64,000 bases of DNA, taken from Paramecium tetraurelia (taxonomy: Eukaryota; Ciliophora; Oligohymenophorea; Peniculida; Parameciidae). The notes under the pieces are model-generated. The model had not been told where the DNA came from. It was given only the letters and a program-made list of their open reading frames with translations, and made no database searches. Both the position numbers and the translations under genes were made by a program. Where the stretch lies: the NCBI RefSeq assembly GCF_000165425.1, contig NW_001799044.1, positions 54,352-118,351 of the forward strand. The letters are read 5' to 3'. Shown piece after piece: positions 38,508 through 51,055 of the stretch. Position 1 is the first letter of the stretch. The number at the start of each line of letters is the position of its first letter.

Positions 38508-39957
38508 ATGGAAGATTATTAAAAGATAAAGTAAGGGATTGATATCATTCCTCTTGGATCTGATGCTTTATATATAATATCTGTTATGATAATAAAATAC
38601 TTTATAATGTCAATCTAACTACTGAAGTTATTAATATAAATTTAATTATATAATAATGATTATATTTCTCTTTTATTATGCATATTCATAATTCATACAA
38701 GAAGGAATATCAATTTTGGAGAAAGGGATGAAGATATCATAAGATAGAGATTAGATATATTCGAATTGTCCAAAGATTTTGAATTCTATTTGTGATAATC
38801 GATTACCTTCTATATAGAAATAAGATTAAGAAATAATAGATTTTATTCAACTATAAGTAAGCTGTTATAAATAAAAAGGCTTAATAAGTGTTGGAGTAAT
38901 TAGAGCCTGAATAACATACGCATTCGTATTATAATAAAAATATCAATAAATTATTTTAAGAAATAGTGTTATATGATCAAAGCGAAGAGTTTCTTTCATT
39001 TAAATTTGAATTTAGTTAATTTTATTAGAAAAAAGAATTATAGCAAATTTAGTATAAATATTACATAGACTTTAAAAATCGATCAGCTATTTTAATGAAT
39101 TCTAAAAATAATAGTTTGTAAGAATTCAATACAACAATGTATATGAAATTTTCAGATTTTTATATACCTTCTAGAAGTAACTTTATTACTCAACAATTTG
39201 GATCACTTAATACTTTGTATCCTCCAGATGGTTTTAATATAAGGACTACAGAATAGAATGGATCTATTTACTTTACTAAACCAGTTTACTTAACTTAATT
39301 TTACGCATTTAGTTACAATATCAATTCCATAATTAGGATAAACTATAACAACTAAACTATTAAGATGGTTTCAATTCCCATGAACAAAAAGTGGATTCTT
39401 ATACTTGGTCCAACTAACTAATTAATTAATAATATAACTGTTGACAAGAACATTCATATTGATTCAATTGCTATTAAAGTGTCGAAACAACCATATACAA
39501 AATAACAAATAAAAGCATTAGTAATTGAAAAGCTTTTAGAACAATATTATCTATTGCATTCAGAATCACTAATAAACACATTGAAAATAGAAGAAGATTA
39601 AAATTCTGATTAACCTAATAAGTAGAAAGTTGTTGATACTACTGACGATTTGTATTAATAAACAATAAAGGTATTTTTAGAATTTTTAGAAATAATTTTG
39701 GCTAGGATCAAACAAATAAAAAAATAAAAATAATACGAATCTTTGAGTTCTGATCAAATACAAGATATTTTATTAGATGTATGTAAGTATTTGATAATAA
39801 AAAGATTGAAAATGAGATGACATAAAATCAAGTCTTGATATTTTAGAGTTTGTTTTCTAATTTCATAATAGAGAAATATAATGAGAATGACATCATGTTA
39901 ATGCACTAAAAGCTACTTTAGATAGACAAAGGATTATAAGATAAAAAAAAAGATTGA
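38508..39957 (+). CDS. protein of unknown family
   Basis: 465 residues from ATG 38508 with introns at 38792-38817 (begins GTG, ends TAG) and 39779-39804 (AAG); the exon sum is a whole number of codons. The first 90 residues are less convincing and the real start may differ. From about 39060 the composition is solid, with beta-rich text such as FSDFYIPSRSNFITQQFGS and IKMVSIPMNKKWILILGP, then a helical tail. I recognise no domain. It converges with the next gene, with 15 bases between stops. Confidence 0.55.
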
Positions 39958-39972
39958 ATTATAGTAATAAAT

Positions 39973-40722
39973 TCATTTAAGTGAATCTTCATATTTATGA
40001 TCTCTTAATAATTTAAATTTATTTTTATATGCCAAAAATGCAGACCATTGTTTGGTGAAAGGGTTTGCATTTAAGTCTTTTAGAGGTAATTAGAAGGTTG
40101 ATTTTGACATTAGTTTCTTCTTTTCATTATCATAATAATTTTGTAATTTAGTTTCTGGTACTTTTATGAATTCCTCTTTTTGCAATGGGGATTCCTGCTT
40201 TTCATTTTAGTTCAATAAAATATTCAGAGATTAAGATTGTTATGATATATTTTAAGAAAATAACTTAACAGATCCTCTAACTTTTTTTGGTATCACAGGA
40301 TTATAATATCCAACTGCAGGTTAGTTATTATCTGGTGTTTTTATCAATAAGTAATTTTTTTTAATAGGAGGAATAAAGTTAGATTAGATAGTTTATTTAT
40401 GGGATGTTGACCAGGTTGAATAATTGGTTTTAGACATTTATGGTTATTGGATATCTTTAAAGAGGGTTTTGAGGAAAATAAAATTATTGGTTTCTTATTG
40501 TTGGGATGAATGATTGCTGAATCTTAAATAAATGGGTCTTTTTTTGACTTTGGATGGTTATGATTTTGGAGTAATGGAGAGACGCAGTTTGGATTTATTA
40601 AATTTAAATTAAGTTTTGTAGGTGGTTTTTGATTTGATGTCTTCTTGCTCGTTATCCATGATTCCAGTGATGAAATCATATTAGGATTTAGTCTCTAGTA
40701 TTGATTAAAGGGATTATTTCAT
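39973..40722 (-). CDS. basic disordered protein with PG-rich-repeat-like motif
   Basis: Clean intronless frame of 249 residues. It is Lys-, Ser- and Pro-rich. One segment, TPDNNQPAVGYYNP, resembles the Pro-Gly-x-Tyr repeats of sperm-tail (SHIPPO/STPG) proteins, microtubule-associated proteins of cilia (family knowledge), and the end LNANPFTKQWSAFLAYKNK is conserved-looking. The match is one degenerate repeat, so the assignment is tentative. It diverges from the INTS6-like gene with 57 bases between starts. Confidence 0.6.
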
Positions 40723-40779
40723 AAAAATTATTATGATTAATTCTCAATAAATAAAATATTAAATTAAAATCACTTATAA

Positions 40780-42911
40780 ATGAATTTCACTTTTATGATA
40801 GATAATTGTTTATCTTCTTGTTAAATAACTTATAATGGACTCACTATATTAGATTATGCCAAGAGTGCAATAGAATATTTTGTAAAAAAGAGAACAAAGA
40901 ATCCAGAAAACAAGTATGATCAATACCATCTTTTTTCGTCAAAGTAATTTTTTGTTCCTTACATATTGTGTATAGTTCTTCAATCTCAACATGGACAAAT
41001 GACGTATGCCATTTTTTACAAAAACTCAAAACCATTCAACCATAGTTCGAAACTAACTTCAATTTGGATGAGTGTTTCCACAATTTAAACAAATTTAGAA
41101 CTTTAAATGGTTATTTATATATATAATTAAATACAGGCACTGACAATCTTTATGGAGGAAGAGATGTCTTAAAAATTGAATCGGCTATCATATTTGTATT
41201 TACCAATCGAGAATACATGGGATCTGCTTTCCATTAATTGGTGAGATGGGACTATAGACTCCTTGTCTTTTTGTTACAACCCCCTGGGATTGAAGAAACC
41301 AATGCCATACCCATTTCAACCAATTGGCATCACCTTGCTGCATCTGTAGGTTAAGGAGTGTGTTTCGAAATTCAAGATTATAATGTTTTGTTCTAAATCT
41401 TAGATGATCCAAAATTAACTCCTCCTTAAATATCTCTTCAATTAAATCTTTTAGATTAATAATATAAACTTGATGAAATTCTATCGAATATTGAAAAAAC
41501 TAAGATTGATTAACAATCTAGTCTGCCTTCTTATTTGGTAAGATCTACTTAAAAGCCAAATTAATCTTTTGCTTCAGTTCGTTTAAAATGTTAACCAAAT
41601 ATGACCATTTTCACAAAAGTATATTTGCCTGAATAATTCCCCTTCTCAGATTTCAACGTATTAATATTAATATAACAAATAGAATTATCCAGCTTACCCT
41701 GAGTATTTTGTTGATTTCAATGTATCATTTTAAGCAAAATTGCCCTAATAATTGCCTTATCAAGAAGTCTTCATAGAGAATACTTCTTTGTTGAAATTCG
41801 TGCAAGGGATATCTACAACAAAAAGCAAAATGTTGTAATTCCCAATCTATTATTTTGAAAGAAGAGATGAATAACAAGTATAATATTTAATTGGATTGTT
41901 TTTGTTCTAATAAAATTCAACAACGATGGAATTGCGATTGTATTATTTCTATTATTAATTAAGTTATTTTCCTAATTTTTTAAATTACTATGAACTATTA
42001 ATGTAGTGTGGCAATTCAACAGATGAAACAAGAAGATTCGCTGAATAGAAATTTTTGCAATATCTTTCAACAATTCCCAATTATTATGCTCCATGCATTA
42101 GAAAAAATCAAAATGAATTAAACATTTAAGTAAATTAAGTTAAATATTGTATAAGATTCAAAGACAATTAATATTTTTGATAGATGAATAAAATCAATAA
42201 TTGTATATGTAGAAAGTAAAGGCACATTAAGCAAGAGTTTAAAAGAATAAAAAATAAGTGGACGATGAAAATTATAAGAATAGACAATTGCATATTTCAA
42301 GAAAAAGCCAATGTTGTGCAGCATTCAGCGAAAATTATTAAGTGAAATTTCAAGATTAAATTAATTGTGAATTCAGACAAGTAACTTAATACTAAAAGGA
42401 TGTCAATTTTCAAAGGTTTCTTCCTCAATTAGAAGTTCAATCATGTTTGCCATAGATGCCCTTAATATAGCCAACTCTTAGAAACATGTATTTGGATTCA
42501 GATGAAATGGAAATTCGATTAGAACCTCAATTTTGTGGAAACCCATGGAAATTACAAAGGAAAACATATAGGGATGGAGTAGAAATAAAGGTTTATTATT
42601 ATTATTAAAAATAGAATGACTAAGAAGAACTATAATTAGAAGATATGATGCTAACGAAAATGGATTCTGAAAAGAAATCATAAACAAAAAATAGGAGGAA
42701 AGGATTTATGAGGTCAAAGGACATTCAAAATTGTAATCATAAATAAGTTATAATTGAATAATAAGAAATGGAAATAGAAGAAAATAAAACTGAATCATAA
42801 TCCTAATCCTAATCCAAATCCAAATATGGTTCTGTCAAATTCAATCCTCATTTTTAAGTAATTATTTCTTCCATATAGGCTAAATTTAAATTGATTATCT
42901 AAACAAAATTG
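40780..42911 (+). CDS. INTS6: Integrator complex subunit 6 homologue
   Basis: 682 residues after introns at 40944-40975 and 41658-41682 (TAG) and 42130-42155 (AAG); a further in-frame intron near 41125-41151 is possible. The N-terminal VWA-like domain has LDYAKSAIEYFVKKR and ends with GTDNLYGGRDVLKIESAI and FVFTNREYMG, then LVRWDYRLLVFLLQPPG, which matches the RWDQRLFALVLRLPG block of human INTS6. A later FAEQKFLQYLSTIPNYYAP matches FESYLKTMPPYYLGP. The VWA metal site begins MNFTFMIDNCLSS, so the usual DxSxS is altered (D-N-C-L-S). Integrator processes snRNA ends and attenuates RNA polymerase II transcription; INTS6 links PP2A to it (family knowledge). Confidence 0.85.
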
Positions 42912-43092
42912 AATAATTCTGTATCCACAAACAATTGAAACTCTAAGTAAAAATTATTTTGCTTGTCTTTAAGTAGCTTTTTGTAATAAAAGCATAGTTA
43001 TTATTTTAACTTAATTTTTGCCCTCAATATTTTTTTGTTTTTTTTGATAATTTAAATTATTGATGTTATACAAATACCTCTAGGAACATAAA
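42912..43092. other. short intergenic region
   Basis: T-rich sequence between the INTS6-like stop and the FG nucleoporin start; nothing recognised. Confidence 0.4.
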
Positions 43093-44189
43093 ATGCATTG
43101 TCCTTAATAATATATAATAAGGCTTCGCAGGATAGAGTGCTTAAGTTTTCGGTACTACCTCTGTTTCCAATAACATTTTTGGCCAAACACAATAATTTAC
43201 TCCTCCAATAGGATAAACCTAAAGTTAAGGAATACTTGGGTAATAATCAAATTAACTCAATTAACCTCTCTCATATGGAGGTATGCCATAACAAACTACA
43301 AATTTATTATAATAGCCATAAGGTTAACAAATGGGAGCTTTAGGTCAATAAACCGCATAATTTGGTTAAGTTTAATAATCAGGGTATCTTGGATAGTAAT
43401 CAAATATATAAGGAGGTTAGGTTGGATAGATATAATAACAACCATCCCTTTAACCGCAATAGTAATAATAACCTTAATAACAATAATAATAATAACCTTA
43501 AGTAAAATAGTATACAATTTTACAAATCAAAAATGAAACCCAGAAACACTTTGATAATCTATTAAAATCAATCATCAATAAAGAAAAAATTGAAAAGAAT
43601 TAAAAAAATTTATAACTAATCGAAAAAAATTCTCTTAGAAATATTTAATAATAATAACAATAATAACCTCAAGCGAATCCCTCAATTGGATATGGAATGC
43701 CCTAACAATAATAACTATTAAAACCAATTTAAAAGGCCGATCCCAGAAATCATACAGCAAAGGTTGAAAAATATTATGGGGAGTGGAATAAAGGAATTTA
43801 AAGGATTTCTTAAAAATAGGGAGAAGCAATCAACCAATTGAATGAATTAAATCTCCTTTTAGCCTAATAGGAAACGTATTACGGTATAGTAATATTGTAA
43901 TATAATTATTAGAGATCGATGAAGAGTCATTGATGGATTCTATAAAATAACTTGACAAAGAACTTAGTTAATTAGAACATAAGGTTGTAAACGTAGTTAA
44001 ATTGTAAGAAAAAATTTTGGGATTAGAAAAAGAAGAAACTGAATGGGATCAAATTGTATGTAATTTAAGTGAATGTTTGACACTTTTAGAAATTTAGACT
44101 GTATTATACCTTAAATTTAGTGATTTTAGAAAGAAGTTGAAGATCAATTGCACCAAGCAGAAACACACCCAAAAGTATTAAATAAATGA
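43093..44189 (+). CDS. FG-repeat nucleoporin with coiled-coil C-terminus
   Basis: 338 residues after introns at 43100-43121 (begins GTC, ends AAG), 43884-43912 and 44101-44129 (TAG); the sum is whole codons. The first half is Gln/Gly-rich with FG and GLFG-like spacing: QVFGTT, NNIFGQ, GILGQQ, AQFGQV, GYLGQQ and two poly-Gln tracts. The second half is a coiled coil (for example QLDKELSQLEHKVV) with a conserved-looking Trp in YYGEWNKGI. FG repeats plus a C-terminal coiled coil are the layout of the central-channel nucleoporins NUP62, NUP58 and NUP54 (family knowledge); I cannot say which. Because CAA, TAA and TAG all encode Gln here, the poly-Gln DNA gives misleading Asn- or Tyr-rich text in other frames. 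Confidence 0.75.
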
Positions 44190-44477
44190 AATGAATTTAC
44201 TAATAATATTTCACATAAATTAATTATTAATACAATTATTAATACAATTATTTTGCATGTTCAATAAGGATAAAAGGATGAATTCTTAAATTTAGGGTCT
44301 TATAAAGGAATATTGAATAAATATTACAATTGATTTGATTGAAAAATGAAATTATATTATAGTAATATTTTATAATAATCGATAGTTTTTAGGTAGAAGC
44401 TAAAGTTTAAATATTTAAATCAATTTCGTAGTTTATAAAAGAATTATAATTACATTCTAAATTTATTCAATATTAAT
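44190..44477. other. AT-rich intergenic region
   Basis: Contains short direct repeats such as aattattaatac around 44220-44250. No gene was seen. Confidence 0.4.
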
Positions 44478-45052
44478 ATTGTTTTGAATTAGGTTGTTTT
44501 GATATAGAACACACTAATAGTCTAATTGAAGGATCAATAAGTTATTCATAACTACGTGGCTCCTTTACCTCAAATCAACAATTGAATAAAAAGCACTGTT
44601 GAATCAGATTTTATTACCCTATTTAAAACTTTAATAAATGGAGTAGAAATAATTTCTCTCATAATTATGGTTTACTATAGATTAATGCAACCTTTCAGCC
44701 TTTTATTGTGGAGGAAACTATGAAAACCCATAATCAGATATTTTATCAGGTTATTTTAGAATATGATTAATGACTATGAAAACAAAACAAAAATATAAGT
44801 TAAAATCAAGCAATTAAACAAAGGATTAAATAGAAATTAAGAGTAAATTTATTGATTTTATTTAATTAAAATAATAATATAATCAAAGAAATAAATATTA
44901 TTTAATCTAAAAATAAATATTTAAGATTGCTTCTAACAAATACTGCAAAAGATGCAAATAATTAATTCTCTGTTATTTAGGTAGATTTATAGAAAATAAC
45001 TCAAGAATTAGAGAACACATAACGATTAGAATTTTAGGAGTAGATTGGCTGA
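44478..45052 (+). CDS. unresolved gene, helical protein
   Basis: Several protein-like exons occur in order: HNYVAPLPQINN (near 44545), STVESDFITLFKTLING joined by a 38-base TAG intron to INATFQPFIVEETMK (44600-44760), and a C-terminal exon ending TQELENTQRLEFQEQIG before TGA 45050. A TGA lies between the first two in the same frame, and the link to the last exon is not resolved, so the model is incomplete. It may be a small gene with several introns or a decaying one. No family was recognised. Confidence 0.35.
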
Positions 45053-45314
45053 ATAAATCTAAAATTTATATGTTGTAAATATATATATATGAGGGTATGT
45101 TAAAGTAGTATACATTATAATTATTGACTATTTTTTATTTAATTTCGTATCACATTTTTTTTGAATTCGTAAAACAATATTCAATGGAGAATTATGAAAA
45201 TTATTTAATGTAAATTACTTTTTTGAATAGAGAATTTAATAATGTATTTTAATTTTCTGTTTCATAAGATAAAGTATAATTACAGGATATGAATTTTATT
45301 TTTTTGTTTTTGTA
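45053..45314. other. intergenic region
   Basis: AT-rich, with no gene seen before the next start codon. Confidence 0.4.
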
Positions 45315-47536
45315 ATGAATTAACTGGCTTAGGGTATTTATTGTATAAATCTAGGTATTTCAAAGCTTGATATCTTTGGTTAGACAATTACTTTAAAAAT
45401 GAATAAGGATAACTATTACAAGACCTTCTTTGGAGGTGTTGTTTCCATCTTGCTTTTCTTAATAATCATCATGTTTTTTTCATCGAGCATTAAGTCATTT
45501 TTCAATAAAGAAACCCTTGTTGCCACCGTTCTAACTAATTTTGAAGAAATACCATCACAATCAATTATAGATGATGCAACAATTTTGTTCGCTATTTAAA
45601 TTGATTAAGAGAACTTTTTGTCAAGACCATTTTTTGACATTGAAGTTCTTTAAGTATCTGAAACAAGACAAACTAATGGGAGTAAAATAAGAGAAGAGCA
45701 ATAAATTTAATTAGTCCCTTGCACAGTTGAAAGATTTACTAAAATATTCGACAAATATAATTAGAACATCAGCTAAACTTATGCAGAGTTGAACCTAGAT
45801 AATTTTCTGTGTTTCAAGTATTATAAGTTAAAATAATTAGAAATAATGCCACTTTCATTTTAGAAGGCACTCATTCAAGTAATATAATATATAAATTTGA
45901 AAGGCTTATAATTCTCTTATCTCAAAATATCTATTAAGAAATGCAATTCAACGTAAATGTGTGCAAGTTAAGATGAAAGGGACGCTGAAGTAAAATTAAA
46001 TGGATCTTTCAAAATTAAATTATATACAGTTAATAAAGTTTATATATATACTAAATATAGATTTTAAATCCGTACAATCCAAGTGAAAACTATTTGCAGA
46101 CTTATATAGACGATTCCTTTTATTTTAATTTTCTACCTTCGATAATCAGCAAGTCAGCTAACTTATTTCTGAAACAATATTAAGTCGAAAGTGATCAAAG
46201 TTTAACTCCATTTCAATCCATAACTTCGGAAAAGTTTTATATCCTTGATCAATCAGAAATAAGAGAGAGAGTAGAATTTTACAAAGAAGGTAATTTAGAA
46301 GTTGCTTCCATTTTCTTAAGAAAAAGTCCTTACAAAACTTAAATCTACAGAAGTTATCTAAAAATTGACAATCTTCTTTCTAATTTGGGTGGAATGCAGT
46401 AAATTCTCTTCTTCTTTTTAGGTCTTCTTTTAGCATTATATAACAGATTTCAACGTAATTTTGTATGATCATTTTAGTGCTCATCGAATTGGCCAATAAA
46501 CTATATGAATTTATGTTAGTAGAAAAGTAAGCTAAGAAAATGCACGAAAATAATCTTAATCTTGTCAATCAGTTAATTACTGAAAGATAATATCTTGATT
46601 CTAAAGCGTCTGAACATGATGCTAAAATTTAATTACTAAATCCAAGTTAAATTAATTAAAAAGAAAATAATTCTAAATTAAAATTCGAAGATTAATAGCA
46701 AATAATATATAAGGCAAAACGTTAAGCCAAATATGCAAAAAAATCTACTAAATTTTATGATGAAGAATCAAAGAAGGCCTATCGCAGTCATATCAGTAAT
46801 GGATTAGAGTACTTCTAATCTTAGATAAATATTTTAATAAGAAGGGCAAAACCTATAAAATTGAGTTTCTAATTGCTCATGAATTATGTCTCTTGTTAGA
46901 TATTGTTTCGAAATAAAAGGAAGATAATTCTAATGAATAAAGCGATGTAGTTATAATTGATCTTATGTAGGAATCAATTATCAAGTCAAATTGATCTTTT
47001 TAATATTTTGACTAAATTAAATGAGATAGATAAATTGAAGGAAGTGCTATTAACATCCGATTAACAACTGTTATTCGACTTTACACCAAAACCTATCATA
47101 TCTTTAGATCATAAGGATATCAAGATAGATAGATTTCTAATTGAGTAAAATTCGAGATGTGATTTCGATTTAGAGTAAGGATATTCTATTAAAATACAAG
47201 AATTAAATAAAAAGAGAAAGCCATCAAAGACGCTGAAACTCCCTAAAAAAGTCTGCATCTTAAAGCTGATTCTTAATTATATGAACGCATTTACAAAGTA
47301 ACAATCTTAGTTACATGTTATAGGCTTATGATAAAGTCTTAAATGGTTTAACAGTTTCAAATTAATATGAGCAATACATAAATAATTAGTTGATCAATTA
47401 ACTAGGAGCAGAAGTATAAACCATTTTTAAACTTTCTAAACTTATTGATTTCTCTGTTTCATTTTCTAGAACTTTTAGAAGAAAAGGGCAGATATTTCAA
47501 TAGGAAAGGCTTGACCCTGAGGCGTTATAAATCTGA
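45315..47536 (+). CDS. ciliate two-TM membrane protein
   Basis: 700 residues with five introns: 45334-45354, 46038-46060 (begins GTT), 46455-46477, 47175-47200 (AAG) and 47298-47323. The N-terminus ISKLDIFGQTITLKMNKD leads to YYKTFFGG and a membrane segment (VVSILLFLIIIMFF). An ectodomain of about 330 residues with several Cys follows, then a second membrane segment (QILFFFLGLLLALYNRF) and a long cytoplasmic region of coiled coil and basic helices. This two-TM layout with a DIFG...FFGG start is one I know as a large expanded family of uncharacterised membrane proteins in Paramecium and Tetrahymena. The intron at 47175-47200 is needed to join DFDLE to IKQKEKAIKDAE. Confidence 0.8.
47175..47200 (+). 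other. 26-base intron ending in AAG
   Basis: Lies in the two-TM membrane protein gene. Removal restores one frame through the downstream helices and the following TAG intron at 47298-47323, and the whole model then sums to complete codons. Confidence 0.75.
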
Positions 47537-47689
47537 TTATATAAATCGTGAATAAATTATGAACTTAAAATATATTGTTTCTCTATTGTGATTAGTATAT
47601 TATATGTTTAGAAACAACAAAGTCGGTAAGATTGTAAAAAAGAATACGTATATTGAATGTAATATAATGAATATATAAGAATGTTATAT

Positions 47690-48374
47690 TCATTTGTATT
47701 ACTTTAAATTTATTTTTTATGTTCTGGCACTTAATGGTGGATTTTTATTTCCAAGAGATACTTGATCATTCTTCGATTCAGAGTTAATGAAAAGTTTTTT
47801 GTAACTATTCAAAATGCCCTTGCTTACCGCTGCTTAAAATTAAGCATTATCATTAGTAAGCTTACGAGAACTTTTGACTTGTACTTTGGAATTAAATACT
47901 TCCTACATAGTTATTTCTTTCTCTATTTTTAAATTTTTTTTATTCTCTCTTATTGGATTAGACTCATTGTAAAGATTGAATTCTCTAACAAAGTTAACCT
48001 CAATATTATCATTATTCATATTAATTTATGGTGATATTTTTTTGTAAAAACTCCCTTTCATAATTTTGTTGGTGTCCTAAAATTCTCTTGAGTTCATTTT
48101 AATCAATCTTTGAGAAGAAAACTTAGTTGGTTGATCTTCTAATAATGTAATTTGAATGAATACTTATTTTTTCGTGTTAATCAGTTGGAGAAAGTTATCG
48201 AAGTGACTAAAGCTATTTGTTGCTAATGCTAGAATCCTGTTGAGTAGAGCAAGTGAGACTTTAGAAATTCTTTCTGCTCGCCAGGAAGCTGTATTATTGC
48301 AAGTCAATGTTGGGCTTAATGGATACCTTGTTTCTTATTTGATTGGTTTCTTTTTTTGCAGATTAATTTCTCAT
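47690..48374 (-). CDS. disordered hypothetical protein
   Basis: 219 residues with one 25-base TAG intron (near 48146-48170). It is Lys-, Asn- and Gln-rich with no hydrophobic segment, for example IRENKKNLKIEKEITMQEV. No domain was recognised. Both ends are defined by clean ATG and TGA codons. Confidence 0.6.
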
Positions 48375-48608
48375 TTTATTTAATAAAACTATTTTAAACT
48401 TAATCACATATAAATTGGAATAATAATTAATTCGAAAATTTAGACACGACTTTTTAAATGGATACGGGTATTTAGATAGTTTGGAATTTTAGAATTGAAT
48501 ACATGTATAAATTAGAGCATTTTAATAATATTTGAAATTTTTCATTATTAAAAATTTGATTGATTGATGGATATCTAATATTGAAAATATATTAATAATT
48601 ATTTAACG

Positions 48609-49887
48609 ATGAATAGACACAAAAAATAATTAAGTTTACCTGGTTAGTAATTACCTGTAATATTGGAAAAAAAGACTGCCAATAGAACTTAAACTCATAT
48701 GGATCCACTCAGTAAAAGTCCAGAAATAAAAAAACTGGAGGCATTATTATTGGAGACGTATACAAAGAAATAAAAAATATCACAAAAATTTTATCTCTTT
48801 AAACCGTTACATTGAATGTTTGACTCATAATTTTATATTATTAATGAATAAAGTTGAATTGCCATCGAATTTGCAAATCTCAAATTTTTTGTAAAATGAA
48901 ATACAAAAAACTGATAAATATGTTAAATAGCATGTAACAGAGTTGATTTAATTTTAATTTTAGGAAAAAGAACTCAATACTCTGTCAAAATACTAAAAAA
49001 TAATATCATAAAACTGTCAATCCAATAAAGAGAAACTATCTCAATTATTTGTAAAATAATTTGAACTTGATTAACATCTAAAACAAAAAAATAATCAAGT
49101 AATCTATTCGTGTTAGGTTTAGTTAAAAAAGAAGAGATACATCAATGAGTAAAGTGGTCTTTAAGAACAAAAAGAAAAAAATTATTTATAATAATTGGAT
49201 TCTTATTGGAGCTATCAACAAAACTTTTATCCAAATATTGACTATATGTCTGACTCAGTTGACAAATCTCGGCAATAATTAATTCAATATTACGAGCATA
49301 AATTATCTCTAGAAGATAACTAATTAGAAAGGAATTAAATAAAATAAAAAATATTTTCATTAAAAGAGGCCTAAGTATTCATCAGCTATACTTTTTGTAG
49401 ATTAAATATGATAAATGTAAAAGCATTGAAGGTAGAATTAAGAAAGCAGAATAATTAAGAACGGAGAGATTTGACACTTCAGTAGAAAAAATAAAAAAAC
49501 ATGAAAAGCATATAATGGATGTGATATATCAGAACTAAATGTTAAGCGAAAGAAAGTCTCATTATTTTAAAGATAAACTTCATAGACTAGAGGAGAAACT
49601 ATGTTAATCTGAATTAGAATAAGGAAAGAAAAGATTAGATTAAGTTCAAAAAGCCTTCTAAAAAGATAATCATAGATTATAAGTTTATAAGTATACAATA
49701 ATAGGTAAAAGTAAATTGTGAGAAAATTAATCAGCATAATGATTCAATTCATGAGGGTCATTTAGAGAATAAATTGAATAAAATTAACTCTTTGGAAGAA
49801 ATTCGACAGATCGTAAAAAAGGGTAGACTATAAATACGACAGCAATATGTAATAATAGAAGAACGAAATTGTGTAATAGATAGATGA
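48609..49887 (+). CDS. coiled-coil protein
   Basis: About 400 residues, mostly coiled coil, for example FYLF near the start and later EEKLCQSELEQGKKRLDQ and KLNKINSLEEIRQIVKK. Introns at 49375-49400 (TAG) and 49683-49704 (begins GTT, ends TAG) are needed. One more intron whose length leaves remainder 1 on division by 3 is required in the first 250 bases; a 28-base GTA...AAG candidate near 48645-48672 keeps the frame but gives less natural protein text, so the first exon is uncertain. The family is unknown; it may be cytoskeletal. Confidence 0.55.
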
Positions 49888-49967
49888 CCTTAGAAATTCC
49901 TCTTTGCAGTCAAGCATTTATTAAAGTTAATTGCTTTATTATTGATTTTATAAAATTTAAATAAAAT

Positions 49968-50965
49968 ATGAAACCATAAAAGAGCATCATCAAAGAACTG
50001 AAAACTTACTAACAGGATCTTTACAAAACAGGAAGAGAAGGGAGATAATTTAGTATCAATGATTTTCCGAATCTTTCAAGAAAACCCGTAGAATGGACTG
50101 ATTGTGATTAGTTCATTAAACTTCGGCAAATGAAATGTGATAAGAAATTAGCCATCAGACTTTGTTAATAACACAAGATCCATAGATCTGATTAACAATT
50201 TTTTGATACGTTACATAATGTGAATATGGAAAATGCTGGTTATAAGAAGATCTAAAGCGTAAATATTAATCTCATATAGTCAACTTCTTTTCTATTAAGA
50301 TAGATTAGATAAAATCAATTTATTAAACAAAAATATAGAATGGAATTCTAAGAGACTCAAATTGACAACAAAATGTCTTCAATTTTGGATGATTCGTTTT
50401 AGAAATTTTAAAAATCTTTAGATAAACATTTGGAAATAGATAAAGATTAATCACATAAATTTAATTTAAAATATATGACCAAAGCGGAATTATATTCAAA
50501 GTTGTAGCAATTGTAATTTATATCAAAATTTAAGAAATGTAATTCCCAAATAAAATCTATCCATGGATCATTTACCTTCTAGCAATTCCACTAATTGCTT
50601 AAATTTGGTCATCCCTTCAGCAAATTCAGTAAAAACCTTTACTATTTAAGTTACATATTTCCCAAACTGAACGTAAATTCTCAAAACCCTTTCTTCCATA
50701 TTCTGGTATAAGTAAAAATAGAGGTTCCAATGTTAGCATTAAACAACAGTTTACAAAATTGTAAAATAATCAACTTAACATTCCGTCATTTAAGTTGATC
50801 AAATAAAATAAGTTAGGCAGGGCATCATTCAATCCTCAAGTCGATGTTGCTAAAGGAATTAAAAGCATGCACCACATTGGACATTTAAATGATGTGCCAG
50901 AGTTAAAAAAATAACATAGAAGACACTTTACAAATTATGATATAAACATAATCAACTTTTAATGA
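49968..50965 (+). CDS. unknown protein, first of a tandem paralogue pair
   Basis: 317 residues with introns at 50513-50534 and 50629-50650, both 22 bases and both ending AAG; the exon sum is whole codons. The N-terminal part contains FIKLRQMKCDKKLAIRLCQQ, which has a counterpart, YVKLRSMKCDKS, in the next gene. The C-terminal part is basic and Ser/Asn-rich and ends FTNYDINIINFQ. No known domain. The next gene starts 90 bases downstream in the same orientation with the same layout, which points to local duplication followed by strong divergence. Confidence 0.65.
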
Positions 50966-51055
50966 GTTAGTTGAATTAATCATTGATTCTTTCTATAAAT
51001 ATCAAATTAAAATTATAAACACTTAAGAATAATTAATTTAACAATCTTTGTAAAT

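Noticed and set aside
43296-43829. Tyr/Gly/Cys-rich frames on the minus strand with two in-frame TGA codons
   Set aside because: They looked like a low-complexity protein with TGA readthrough, but they are the antisense of the poly-Gln FG nucleoporin, whose own frame is complete with good introns and family-like repeats.
49310-49400. Apparent frameshift in the coiled-coil gene suggesting programmed frameshifting
   Set aside because: A normal 26-base GTA...TAG intron at 49375-49400 restores the frame.
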